Shown: one piece after another, positions 23,191 to 31,383 of the stretch
Layout: every line of letters starts with the position of its first letter
How positions within the stretch are numbered: the stretch's first letter is position 1
Assembly: GCA_023434145.1 (NCBI GenBank)
Contig: JAEYTI010000344.1
Span: 1 to 38,545, forward strand
Direction: 5' to 3'
Length of the DNA stretch: 38,545 nucleotides
Origin: Chloroflexota bacterium
GTDB taxonomy: Bacteria; Chloroflexota; Anaerolineae; Anaerolineales; Anaerolineaceae
Notes under the pieces: model-generated
Told to the model about the DNA's origin: nothing
Seen by the model: the letters and a program-made list of their open reading frames with translations, nothing else
Database searches by the model: none
Made by a program: the position numbers and the translations under genes

Positions 23191-23235
23191 AAACGCCTCA
23201 CCCCCCGCAGCTTCGCTGCGGGGGGTGAGGCGTTT
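23191..23235. repeat. Intergenic hairpin 15, perfect 21-bp stem, shared with 15171 repeat
   Basis: Arms 23191-23211 and 23215-23235 are perfect reverse complements around TTC. The arm sequence is the same as that in the outer arms of the composite at 15171-15382, making this the clearest dispersed repeat of the window. It fills a convergent gap, 6 bp from both the pxpA stop and the luciferase-like gene stop. Confidence 0.93.
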
Positions 23236-23241
23236 CGGTTT

Positions 23242-24135
23242 TTACCCGCCCCTTGCCTTTGCCACCTTCTCTCGCACGGCTGGGGCAACTTCCTTCGCGA
23301 ATCGTTGGATCTGCTGGTCGTGGGTGTGCGCGGCGCCGAAGATATATGTATCCATGCCATGCTCCAGCGTCAGGCGAGTGAGCTCATCCACCCAGCGGTC
23401 GACCGGTGCGGTGAGGTAGTCGCCTTGTTCGCCATCGGTAATCTGCCCCATGATGTTGTACATGCGCTGGATGGATGCGGGATCGCGCCCGGCTTTCTGC
23501 GCGCCTTCATCAATGCGCCGGTTCATCCCGTTCAACTGATTGGGCTGCACGTAAGAAGAGGATGGTACCCAACCATCTCCCAGCCGCCCGGTGAGGTTTA
23601 GCATCCGCGGCCCCAAAGCGCCAATAATTAGCTGGATGGGGTGCGCGGGAACCGGCCCGCTGTGCGCGCCAAGCAGGTTGTAGTGCTGGCCCTCAAAGCG
23701 GATGCCGCGCTCGCCGCTCCACATGCTGCGGATAATCTGGATCGCCTCTTCCAGCGCATCCACGGATTCTCCAGGCGTGCGTTCTGGCCCGTCCAAGGCT
23801 TTAATCCCTTCCCAAAATGCTCCCGCGCCCAACCCCAGCTCGATTCGCCCGCCAGAGAGAAGATCGAGCGAGGCGGCGGCTTTGGCCAGTATCGCCGGGG
23901 GACGTAGGGGCAGGTTGGCGACATCGGGGAACAGGCGCACCCGGCTGGTCTGCGCGGCGATATAGGCCAGCAGTGTCCACGTATCGAAGAAACGCCGCTG
24001 GTAGGGATGATCTTGAATGCCGATCAGATCCAGGCCTGCTTCGTCACACAGCTTGCCGAGCTGCACCGTCTCTTGCGCATTGGTTGCGTCAGGCGTCAGG
24101 AAAAAGCCAAATTGAACATCTCGTCCGTAATCCAT
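23242..24135 (-). CDS. Luciferase-like (LLM class) flavin/F420-dependent oxidoreductase
   Basis: A 297-residue TIM-barrel protein of the bacterial luciferase superfamily. Seen: N-terminal FGFFLTPD, GIQDHPYQRRFFDTW, LPLRPPAILAKAAASLDLLS and GRIELGLGAG, which is the cofactor-side loop of the F420 or FMN group. The style suggests an F420-dependent reductase, but FMN use cannot be excluded. The ATG at 24135 has AGGGAGGA just upstream; an in-frame ATG 15 nt upstream is less well placed. The substrate is unknown. It is read toward hairpin 15 and follows three tandem hairpins. Confidence 0.9.
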   Translation of the reverse strand: MDYGRDVQFGFFLTPDATNAQETVQLGKLCDEAGLDLIGIQDHPYQRRFFDTWTLLAYIAAQTSRVRLFPDVANLPLRPPAILAKAAASLDLLSGGRIELGLGAGAFWEGIKALDGPERTPGESVDALEEAIQIIRSMWSGERGIRFEGQHYNLLGAHSGPVPAHPIQLIIGALGPRMLNLTGRLGDGWVPSSSYVQPNQLNGMNRRIDEGAQKAGRDPASIQRMYNIMGQITDGEQGDYLTAPVDRWVDELTRLTLEHGMDTYIFGAAHTHDQQIQRFAKEVAPAVREKVAKARGG

Positions 24136-24167
24136 CGATCCTCCCTGCAATTGCTATTTTGATACTT

Positions 24168-24216
24168 TTCATACCATTTTGTGTGGGGACCAAGTCCCCA
24201 CACAAAATGGTATGAA
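24168..24216. repeat. Intergenic hairpin 16, perfect 23-bp stem
   Basis: Arms 24168-24190 and 24194-24216 are perfect reverse complements around CAA (core GTGGGGAC-CAA-GTCCCCAC). First of three different hairpins in the 277-bp gap between two minus-strand genes; it lies 32 bp upstream of the luciferase-like start. Confidence 0.9.
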
Positions 24217-24240
24217 GTACCAGTGGCTTTATGGATACTT

Positions 24241-24289
24241 TCCGTTTCGTTTTGGTTGGGAACGAAGTCCCTAACTAAAACGAAACGGA
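24241..24289. repeat. Intergenic hairpin 17, 23-bp stem with three mismatches
   Basis: Arms 24241-24263 and 24267-24289 match at 20 of 23 positions around GAA. Two mismatches would be G-U pairs in plus-strand RNA and one in minus-strand RNA. Its core (GGGAACGAAGTCCC) resembles the neighbouring hairpin 16 core, as if the two are related but diverging. Confidence 0.8.
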
Positions 24290-24349
24290 GTTCCAGAAGC
24301 TATATGCTCCGGCTGGGATTGGTGATGCGGTGGCCCGGAATGCTCGACA

Positions 24350-24394
24350 ATAATTCCGTTTGCGGCGAATACTTTCGACCGCAAACGGAATTAT
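24350..24394. repeat. Intergenic hairpin 18, 16-bp stem plus inner pairs
   Basis: Arms 24350-24365 and 24379-24394 are perfect reverse complements. CGAA and TTCG inside continue the stem after a one-base bulge, leaving loop TACT. It ends 18 bp before the stop codon of the ferrochelatase-like gene. Confidence 0.85.
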
Positions 24395-24412
24395 ACAGGA
24401 GAAGCGTTGGTT

Positions 24413-25636
24413 TTAGAGCCCGCAGTCGCGGAGCTGGTCGCGGATGGCTTCAATGACCAGCGGATCGTTGTTCCAGGCGCCCATGTTGATGATCTCGATA
24501 CCGGCGGAGAGATTTGCCTCGCGGACGGATTCCGGAATGTCGTACTCGCTGTGGAGCGAGCTGGCGCTGATCGATACCGGGAAGACGAGCAGCTTGGTGA
24601 TGTTATTCCGGCTGATCTGCTGCGCGATGGTTTTCACATCCGGTTCTTTGAACTCCATCCAGGCCAGTGAAATATTGTTGCGCGAGTAGCCAGCGGCTGC
24701 GAGCCGTTCCACCACATCGTAGCGAAACAGGTTTTCCTGCTCTGTTTGGGTGGGATAGAGCTGATCCCAAGTATCAGGCTGACCGTGACCGACCAGCAAG
24801 ATACCCACTTCACTCTTGTCTGTCGCGCCGATGACCTTATTGGCTCGTTCCACAAACATTTGTTTGAGGGAGGGCGAATCCCACAGCGGGCCGGCTTCGC
24901 ACAGGTCGATGTCATATTCTTCCAGCCCAACAGACTCCACCTGCTCTAAGCCTGCCTGGGTGTGGCTGGAGATGGTCAGGAAGATGTGGACGAGAACAAT
25001 CCGGTCTGCTCCATCTTTCACCGCGTGCAGCACGGCTTCATCAGGGCGGGGGTCTGAGTCGAGGAATGACAGGTAAAAGCGGGTGGTAATGTCACCATCA
25101 TCGCGCAGCCGCTGTTCCAGGTCATTGATCATGCTCTGGTGGATGAAGTTATGCGGGCTGCCGCCGGATTTCATGTATTCGTGACGCAGGCTGTTGAAAA
25201 AGAACGGGCGGAACGGCACCGGGATAAACGGCGCGCCATCCTTATCGAACTCGCGCATGGTCTCAATCCACGGCATGGGCGAATAGGCGGGCGGCTCACC
25301 GTGTGTCAGGTAGATCACGGCGGTGTGCCCGGTTTGCCCCTCGCTACTGGCGGTGAGGGGGACGCTAGGGAGCGTGCGCACCTCTTCTTGTGCCAGGAAC
25401 TGGTTGTTGGTGACCAGGTATGCGCCTATGAACGTGACCAGCGCCAGCAGGATAGCAGGGGCAAGCAGCCAGCGTCGGAACGTACCCGCGATGATTGCAA
25501 CCAGCGCAATCAGTGAAAGAGCGAGCAGGATCAAATACAGCGTTATCTGCAGCGGGGGAACAGTCAAATAGCGAACCAGGAAATACCCAGCCGCAGCGGC
25601 AAACACACCGGACAGAAACCATCGAAGATACTTCAT
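24413..25636 (-). CDS. Membrane-anchored ferrochelatase-like protein
   Basis: A 407-residue protein. Residues ~1-76 hold three hydrophobic helices with short loops, followed by a linker. From ~105 on it resembles the two-lobed chelatase fold of ferrochelatase/CbiX: the first lobe has YLTHGEPPAYSP (H112) and ISSHTQ (H225), and the second has LLVGHGQPDTW (H284) and SEYDIPE (H362 to E368). In ferrochelatases a His in an SxHS-type motif and a downstream Glu insert iron into porphyrin; H225 and E364 are possible counterparts, not proven. Classical bacterial ferrochelatases have no N-terminal multi-helix anchor. A small GGAGA precedes the ATG. No haem biosynthesis gene is nearby, so a different metal or substrate is possible. 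Confidence 0.7.
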   Translation of the reverse strand: MKYLRWFLSGVFAAAAGYFLVRYLTVPPLQITLYLILLALSLIALVAIIAGTFRRWLLAPAILLALVTFIGAYLVTNNQFLAQEEVRTLPSVPLTASSEGQTGHTAVIYLTHGEPPAYSPMPWIETMREFDKDGAPFIPVPFRPFFFNSLRHEYMKSGGSPHNFIHQSMINDLEQRLRDDGDITTRFYLSFLDSDPRPDEAVLHAVKDGADRIVLVHIFLTISSHTQAGLEQVESVGLEEYDIDLCEAGPLWDSPSLKQMFVERANKVIGATDKSEVGILLVGHGQPDTWDQLYPTQTEQENLFRYDVVERLAAAGYSRNNISLAWMEFKEPDVKTIAQQISRNNITKLLVFPVSISASSLHSEYDIPESVREANLSAGIEIINMGAWNNDPLVIEAIRDQLRDCGL

Positions 25637-25679
25637 GGCATTCTCCAGCTATACAGGGGTTTGATGTGGGACGTTCTTC

Positions 25680-25717
25680 GATCGGCGATTGGCAATCAGC
25701 GATCACCATCGCCGATC
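25680..25717. repeat. Weak inverted repeat upstream of the ferrochelatase-like gene
   Basis: GATCGGCGAT (25680-25689) pairs with ATCGCCGATC (25708-25717), with an 18-nt loop. It lies in the 280-bp gap between the RecJ stop and the ferrochelatase-like start. The rest of this gap shows no gene and no clear promoter. Confidence 0.5.
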
Positions 25718-25916
25718 GCCAACCTCAGGGGTTCGATCGTGTACAAGATGTACAATTTTCCGCGTACTTCTATTCTATTGTACCGGAAAGTTGTAAGATT
25801 TATAGATTGACTTTCGTCACATTCTTCAATGCAACAGAACATTTCGCCCAGCGCTAAAGTGGGTGGCTGGTTTACAAAGCTCGTTCTTTTGCCGGGTGCC
25901 CCAACGTTATCGTCCG

Positions 25917-28250
25917 CTAGAGCAAGTTGTCTTTTTCGGCGCTCCGAAAATACTGGCGGTATGCGGCGGTTTCGTCGAGCAGCGCGCGCAGGCGTGCAAT
26001 CAGCGGCGCGTTATCACCAGGCGTGTTTTTCTGTTCTGTCTCGGCGGTGCGCAGTGTCACCATGCGCTCTGAATCGATCTCGAAAAGCACCAGCCCTTTG
26101 GCTACCAGCCACTCCAGGCCAATTCGCACTGTGGCGGGGCGCTGCCCGGCTGCCGCGGCGAGCCGGTCGAGCGGAACGCGACCGTCCAGCTTCTCTATTC
26201 CATACTTCACCAGGCCCGTCAGCCGCCGGAGGAACGCTTCTGGCAGCACATCTACCGGATGTACTCCAAAGAGCACCACGGTTTGTGGCCGGGCGACTTC
26301 CAGGGCAGTGTCGAGCTCCGCGCGCCCGGGCGGGGACGTCCACACGATCAGCGTGGTGCAGGGGGTAAGCGCGGAGCGGTCCGCAGCCGTGATTCCGGCG
26401 GCGGCCAGTTTCTCGCGCCCATCCGCTTCTGCCCATACCTGGGCTGTATTCTCCGCCAGGATGCCTTGGAGCACCGGCAAGGGGTGCGATTGCGCCCGCT
26501 GGTCGATCACCATCAGGGTGCGGCGGGAGAGGGTGATGCGCTCAGTTTCGACCGGGCGGGCATCCACCCATTCGATCTGCACGTCGCGCTGGCCGCGGAA
26601 GTTGCTGGCGCGCACCATGCAGGCCAGATCGAACATGCCTTCGGGCAGGGGCCAGCCCGCGCCGCGCCACCAGATCACCCGGCGGGTTTGATCTTGCTCG
26701 TTCTTCACCGTCACCTGCAGATGGTCGCCTTCGCGGCCAATGGTGCGCGAGTCGAGGATGGTAAGGCGGGGGATGCACAGCACAGGTGACGGGTTGCCAG
26801 GGCCAAAGGGAGCCAGCCGCTCCAGGTCCGAGACGAGATCGATGGTGAGATCAGGCAGGGCCAGCGTGCCGTCGATGGTCAGCGAAGGCCGGGGAGCCGC
26901 ACCGCCTAACTGGCGCTCGACCGCTTTGGAGAGCCCATTGCGGAAGGCGGTGATCTTTTCGGACTCCAGCGAGAGTCCGGCAGCCATCGGGTGCCCGCCA
27001 TAGCCCAGCAGCAGGTGCGCCTGCGCGGCGATGGCGGCGGAGATGTTCACGCCCTCCACCGAGCGGGCCGAGCCGCGCGCGGCTTGCCCAGGCGGGCAAG
27101 CGAGCAGCACGGTAGGGCGGTTGTATCGCTCGCTGAGCTCGGATGCTACGATGCCGATCACACCAGCGGGCCACTCGGGGTGCGCCAGAACCAGCGCGGC
27201 CTGCTGGAGCAGCGACGAGTCCTTCTCGATTTGCGACAGCGCGCCGCGCAGCACCTGATCGGTGAGCAGGCGGCGGCGGGCATTGAGGCCTTCCAGGTGC
27301 GCGGCAAGCACCCGCGCCCGGCCTGCTTCGGCAGTGGTGAAGAATTCGACGATCGGGTTGGCGTCATCCAGCCGCCCCAGCGCGTTTAGGCGCGGGCCGA
27401 TCATGAAGCCAATGTGTTCTTCCGTCAGGTAAGCGGGTTGCAATGTGGCTAAGTCGAACATGGCTTGCAGGCCGGGCCGTTTTGCTTGCCGCAGCACTGC
27501 CAGGCCCCGCTGCAGCAGCCAGCGCGTATCGGCTACCTGGTGTGCCAGGTCAGCCACGATACCCAGCGCGGCCAGATCGAGGAAGCTTTCTGCCTCCTCC
27601 GCGCGCCCGGCCCGCTCGTAGAGCGCCTGGGCTAACAAATAGGCCACGCCCACGCCCGGCAGGCCGCAGAACGGGTGATCAGGGGGCAGCAGTTTTGGGT
27701 TGCTGATCGAGCAAGCGGGGGGCAGCGTTTCAGGCAGATCGTGATGGTCGGTAAGTACCACGTCCACCCCGCGCGATCGGGCGTATTCCATCGCCTCGTG
27801 CGCGCTGATGCCGGTGTCGCAGGTGATGATCAGCGTCACGCCCGAGTCGATGATCGGCGCAAGGTGCGCCACGTTCACCCCGTGCGACTCGCGCGCTCGC
27901 ACCGGGATGTGATAGGTAACCTCCGCACCCAGCCCGCTGAGGGCGGAGACCAGCAGCGTAGTAGAGGTCTGCCCGTCCACGTCAAAGTCGCCCCATACAC
28001 ATATGCGCTCACTAGCGGCGATGGCGCGCTCGATGCGCTCGCAGGCGGCGAGGATGCCGGGCATATCGGTGGGGGGCGTGGCGTGGTATTGGCGTGGATC
28101 GATGAAGGCGCGCGCGGCTGCCAGATCGCTCAACCCGCGCCGGACGAGCATCTGCGCCACCAGCGGGCGGCCTCCAATGGCCTCCTGGAAGGCTTCGGGC
28201 ACTTCCACCGCAGGCGGCTCAAACCACTGGCGCGCCAGCCCTTCTGCCAT
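25917..28250 (-). CDS. recJ: Single-stranded-DNA exonuclease RecJ
   Basis: A 777-residue RecJ, close to the long Bacillus type. Seen: DHH-domain motifs GDFDVDGQTST (87-97), TCDTGIS (~144) and DHHDLPE (168-174), the DHHA1 glycine motif GYGGHPMAAG (~416-425), an OB-fold region (~455-565) and a C-terminal extension (~575-777). RecJ degrades 5' ends of single-stranded DNA in recombination and repair. Its ATG overlaps the stop codon of the Fe-S nuclease gene by one base (TGATG), and it is the last gene of a four-gene minus-strand operon with two helicases. It probably trims or extends ends opened by that helicase-nuclease complex (inference). Confidence 0.95.
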   Translation of the reverse strand: MAEGLARQWFEPPAVEVPEAFQEAIGGRPLVAQMLVRRGLSDLAAARAFIDPRQYHATPPTDMPGILAACERIERAIAASERICVWGDFDVDGQTSTTLLVSALSGLGAEVTYHIPVRARESHGVNVAHLAPIIDSGVTLIITCDTGISAHEAMEYARSRGVDVVLTDHHDLPETLPPACSISNPKLLPPDHPFCGLPGVGVAYLLAQALYERAGRAEEAESFLDLAALGIVADLAHQVADTRWLLQRGLAVLRQAKRPGLQAMFDLATLQPAYLTEEHIGFMIGPRLNALGRLDDANPIVEFFTTAEAGRARVLAAHLEGLNARRRLLTDQVLRGALSQIEKDSSLLQQAALVLAHPEWPAGVIGIVASELSERYNRPTVLLACPPGQAARGSARSVEGVNISAAIAAQAHLLLGYGGHPMAAGLSLESEKITAFRNGLSKAVERQLGGAAPRPSLTIDGTLALPDLTIDLVSDLERLAPFGPGNPSPVLCIPRLTILDSRTIGREGDHLQVTVKNEQDQTRRVIWWRGAGWPLPEGMFDLACMVRASNFRGQRDVQIEWVDARPVETERITLSRRTLMVIDQRAQSHPLPVLQGILAENTAQVWAEADGREKLAAAGITAADRSALTPCTTLIVWTSPPGRAELDTALEVARPQTVVLFGVHPVDVLPEAFLRRLTGLVKYGIEKLDGRVPLDRLAAAAGQRPATVRIGLEWLVAKGLVLFEIDSERMVTLRTAETEQKNTPGDNAPLIARLRALLDETAAYRQYFRSAEKDNLL

Positions 28251-29095
28251 CAGAAGCTGATCTCTCCAATTTGCTCCAGGCCAAAATCGGGCAAATGCCC
28301 ATCCTGCGGCTCGTAATCAGGTTCGATCGTGCCCGCCCGGTCGCCTTTGCAGCACAGCGATCGGTAGACGCAGTAGCGGCAGGAGCGTTCGTCCCCGCTC
28401 ATGGCAAACCCGTCTGAGGGAAGTGCAGCAATTTCGTTCACCAGCTCGCGCAGGGTCTGGTCGTCATCGCGGAACAGGGCGCGCGAGTAGCGCAGCAGTT
28501 CGGGCGGGTGGCCCGGTTCCGCGAACCAGTAGACCATCGTGATCTGCTCGGGATCGAAGGCGCAGCCGTCGTTGATCGTCGCGCCCGCCGACGCGAGCAG
28601 GTAGGGATAAATGCGCGTTTGCATCCGCTGCATCAGCCAGGAACGCGCAGGCCGGTGAGCAGAGGTCTTCCAGTCGTAGATGATCACCTGACCATCTGGG
28701 CGGATGAGCACCAGATCGTATTTGGCGATCAGGCGGTAACCGGCAATAGGCCCGCTGAGCGTAGTCTCTACGTACATGCCACCGGCAAGCCGCGCCTGGC
28801 CTGTCTCATGCGGTAGGCAGGCGGTGAAGTTTTGCCACCAGCGCGGCAGGCAGCCATCACGGTCGGCGTTGACAATACGCTCCAACCGCTCGGGGGGCAC
28901 ACCGATGAGGTACTGCTGCGCCAGCCGGTGAAAACGCTCGCCGCGCTTGATGTGGCGCTCGTTTTCGCGGGCCGGCTCGGCAGGCACGGCCGGCCACGCG
29001 ACCCGTTCGATGTAGCGTAGTTGGAAGCGGCGGCGGCAGTCGGTGAAGTCTTGCAGGCTGCTCTGGGAAAATTCGAAGGGGCTGAGTAGCGTCAT
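28250..29095 (-). CDS. Fe-S cluster PD-(D/E)XK nuclease, Cas4/AddB-type domain
   Basis: A 281-residue stand-alone nuclease. The catalytic core is visible as H56, D127 (AKYDLVL), D141-W-K143 (the PD-(D/E)XK lysine motif) and Q159 with Y163. One early Cys (C20) and a C-terminal group C239, C242 and C248 (CX2CX5C) match the iron-sulfur staple that closes this fold in Cas4 and AddB. The ATG at 29095 overlaps the upstream UvrD-like gene stop by 4 bp (ATGA); a longer frame to 29230 would run inside that gene. There is no Cas gene or CRISPR array here, so it is most likely the nuclease subunit of the adjacent helicases. It is encoded as a free protein instead of a helicase fusion. Confidence 0.88.
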   Translation of the reverse strand: MTLLSPFEFSQSSLQDFTDCRRRFQLRYIERVAWPAVPAEPARENERHIKRGERFHRLAQQYLIGVPPERLERIVNADRDGCLPRWWQNFTACLPHETGQARLAGGMYVETTLSGPIAGYRLIAKYDLVLIRPDGQVIIYDWKTSAHRPARSWLMQRMQTRIYPYLLASAGATINDGCAFDPEQITMVYWFAEPGHPPELLRYSRALFRDDDQTLRELVNEIAALPSDGFAMSGDERSCRYCVYRSLCCKGDRAGTIEPDYEPQDGHLPDFGLEQIGEISF

Positions 29096-31383
29096 TGGCT
29101 TTCCCAAAATCGTTGTAGTTCTAAAAACGGCACGGCAGGCTGCTGATCGCCGCGCCCGGTGTTCCAAGTCATCACCAGTGCGCGCCGGGCGCGGGTGATG
29201 CCTACGTATAACAGGCGCAGGCGCTCGCACACGCAGTCCGCACGGGCCGCCAGCGTTGCCTCGCCTTCTTGATACCAGCGGTTTGGATCGTTATCTAGCG
29301 CCACCTTCAACTGCTCCAGCGCCTCGGCTTCCAGGTTCAGCCGCCCGCGGATAAAGCGCTTCTCGGAGATGTAGGTATCGTAGGGGGTGCCAGAGGGGAA
29401 GTCGTAGTTGTTGAGCGAGAGCAGGTACACGCGATCCCACTCCAGGCCTTTGGCCTTGTGCATGGTGGTGATGACCACGCGCCCGCGGTGTTTCTCTGGG
29501 TCGAAGCCGTTGTCATCTTCGCTAAAGCCCAAGAAGCGCCGCTGGTTGTTGGCCACCGCGTCCAGTTCCTCGGTGAAGCCCGGCAGGCGCAGGTTGGGGT
29601 TTGCGTCGCCTTTCTGGCGCAGCATACCCGCCAGTTTGTGCGCTACCGCCAGCTCCGCCGGCTCGGTGAACAAATCCTGTGCCAGGGTGAGCAAAATCTG
29701 GTCGATGGGCAGCAGCGCGGCGCCATGCCAGCGCTTTACCTGGGCGCGGAAATCTTCCAACAGGGTGCATACTTCAGGCGCGCTGAGGGCCATGTCCGTA
29801 TTTTCCAGCCAGTCACGGTCGGGCAGTGGGTAGAGGAAATCCTCCACCTGTTTTAAGCGGCGAAGACATTCTACGGCCTGTTTGGCTGCGCTGCCGTTGG
29901 TATCGCCGCTCCCGGCGTGTGCTGCGCGCCCATTACCGCGCATCCAGGTGCGAAAAACTTTCAACAGCAGCGGCCCAGACTGCGGGTTGGCGAGATAGCG
30001 CAGCACGTCGCTCAGTGCACCGGCGGAGAGTCGCGTGGACGAGGTGGAATTGGTGATTTCCACTGGCTCGATTCCGCGCTTGCGCAGCATATCGGCAAGC
30101 TCTGAGCAGCGGTCATTGCGCAGATCCAGAACGGCCAGGGTTTCTTTCTCCGCATCGTTTTCTTTGGCGTCCTGCGCGACCTGCCAGCGCAGCAGGCTGC
30201 TGACAACCGTGTCCATTTCTTCGGCAGAGGTTTGTTTGCGGCTGCTGAAGAAGATTTTTTCGGGCTCGTTGGGTGGGTTAGGCTGCGGGTCGCCCGGCTC
30301 GGTGGGCAGGATCTCTGGTTTGTGCAGCGCCCTGCGTGCGGCCTCCATCGGGTGGCTGGCCTTCGTCCAGCGGATCAGATAGTTTGCCAGATCGATCACG
30401 CTGGTGGTTGATCGCCCCGAAACGGGCAGCTCTTTCTTCAGCGAGCCGCGCGCGTTGATGAAGCTGAGCAGGTGCTCGGGGTTTGCGGTGGTGAAGGTCT
30501 CGTAGATGGCCTGGTTGGGGTCACCCACGCGTACCCAGTTGCCGTCATCGCCGGATAGCAATTCCAAAATTTTTTGCTGCAAGCGGCTGGAATCTTGCGC
30601 CTCGTCTTCGAGGATATAAGGCCACTGGTGACGCAGCCGGTCTACCAGTTTGCCGTCGGTGCGCAGCGCCAGCAGCGCCAGCCGGATCAAATCATCGAAA
30701 TCCACTGCGCCGCGGTACGCCAGTGAGCGCTGGTACTCCTGGTACATCGCCAGGCCCATTTCTGCCAGCGGCAGCGGGGCGGGCAGTGCATCCAGTTTGC
30801 GGCGCAGATCCTCGGGCGTCATTTCCTGGTCTTTGGCGTAGCGAATCACGCCCAGGGCGATGCCCTGCACCAGCCGGGGCAGATCGCGGTTAGTGATTTT
30901 GTTGAGCTGGTATTCGCTCAGTTCCGCATCGAGGTAGTCATCGAAGAAGCCGGGGTTGGCGCGCATCCAGGCCGTGGCAACCTGCTCGCGGATCGCGGCG
31001 GCCTCGCGCTCATCGATAATCGAAAAGTCATTTGCCAGCGAGACGAGGCTGGGCCGCTCGCGGACGATATCGTGCGCCAGCCCGTGCAGGGTGCGCACCC
31101 GGTAGCCCAAGCCATGGATCAGCCCCTCGCTCTGGATCAGACTGCCGATGCGGCGCGTAAAGTTCTCCACTGCCGAATTCGACATAGTGACGATCAGCAC
31201 TTCCTGGTTCAGATCGAGATTGCCGCCCAGGATCAGGTCGGCGGCGAGGAAGGAGAGCGTGTGCGTCTTGCCGCTGCCGGGCACCGCCGAGATGCCCATG
31301 CGCCCGCCTGGGTAATCTTCCACCACCTCGCGCTGGCTGAGGCGCAAGCGTTTTAGGGAGAACTTGGGTTCTTCACTTACCAT
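29092..31383 (-). CDS. UvrD/Rep-family DNA helicase (SF1)
   Basis: A 763-residue superfamily-1A helicase with a complete motif set: motif I AVPGSGKT (33-40), Ia (TLHGLAHDI), II EDEAQD, III VGDPNQAIYETF, V TTMHKAKGLEWD and VI YVGITRARRAL. It lacks a fused nuclease domain. The gene overlaps the upstream helicase-like gene by 7 bp and the downstream Fe-S nuclease by 4 bp, so the three are made together. By analogy with AddAB/AdnAB it would be the main translocating motor of an end-processing complex (inference). Other UvrD roles in excision repair are possible, but the gene order argues for the complex. Confidence 0.93.
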   Translation of the reverse strand: MVSEEPKFSLKRLRLSQREVVEDYPGGRMGISAVPGSGKTHTLSFLAADLILGGNLDLNQEVLIVTMSNSAVENFTRRIGSLIQSEGLIHGLGYRVRTLHGLAHDIVRERPSLVSLANDFSIIDEREAAAIREQVATAWMRANPGFFDDYLDAELSEYQLNKITNRDLPRLVQGIALGVIRYAKDQEMTPEDLRRKLDALPAPLPLAEMGLAMYQEYQRSLAYRGAVDFDDLIRLALLALRTDGKLVDRLRHQWPYILEDEAQDSSRLQQKILELLSGDDGNWVRVGDPNQAIYETFTTANPEHLLSFINARGSLKKELPVSGRSTTSVIDLANYLIRWTKASHPMEAARRALHKPEILPTEPGDPQPNPPNEPEKIFFSSRKQTSAEEMDTVVSSLLRWQVAQDAKENDAEKETLAVLDLRNDRCSELADMLRKRGIEPVEITNSTSSTRLSAGALSDVLRYLANPQSGPLLLKVFRTWMRGNGRAAHAGSGDTNGSAAKQAVECLRRLKQVEDFLYPLPDRDWLENTDMALSAPEVCTLLEDFRAQVKRWHGAALLPIDQILLTLAQDLFTEPAELAVAHKLAGMLRQKGDANPNLRLPGFTEELDAVANNQRRFLGFSEDDNGFDPEKHRGRVVITTMHKAKGLEWDRVYLLSLNNYDFPSGTPYDTYISEKRFIRGRLNLEAEALEQLKVALDNDPNRWYQEGEATLAARADCVCERLRLLYVGITRARRALVMTWNTGRGDQQPAVPFLELQRFWESQ

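Noticed and set aside
29096..29230. N-terminal extension of the Fe-S nuclease
   Set aside because: It lies inside the UvrD-like gene, and the ATGA overlap at 29095 gives a natural start just before the conserved fold.
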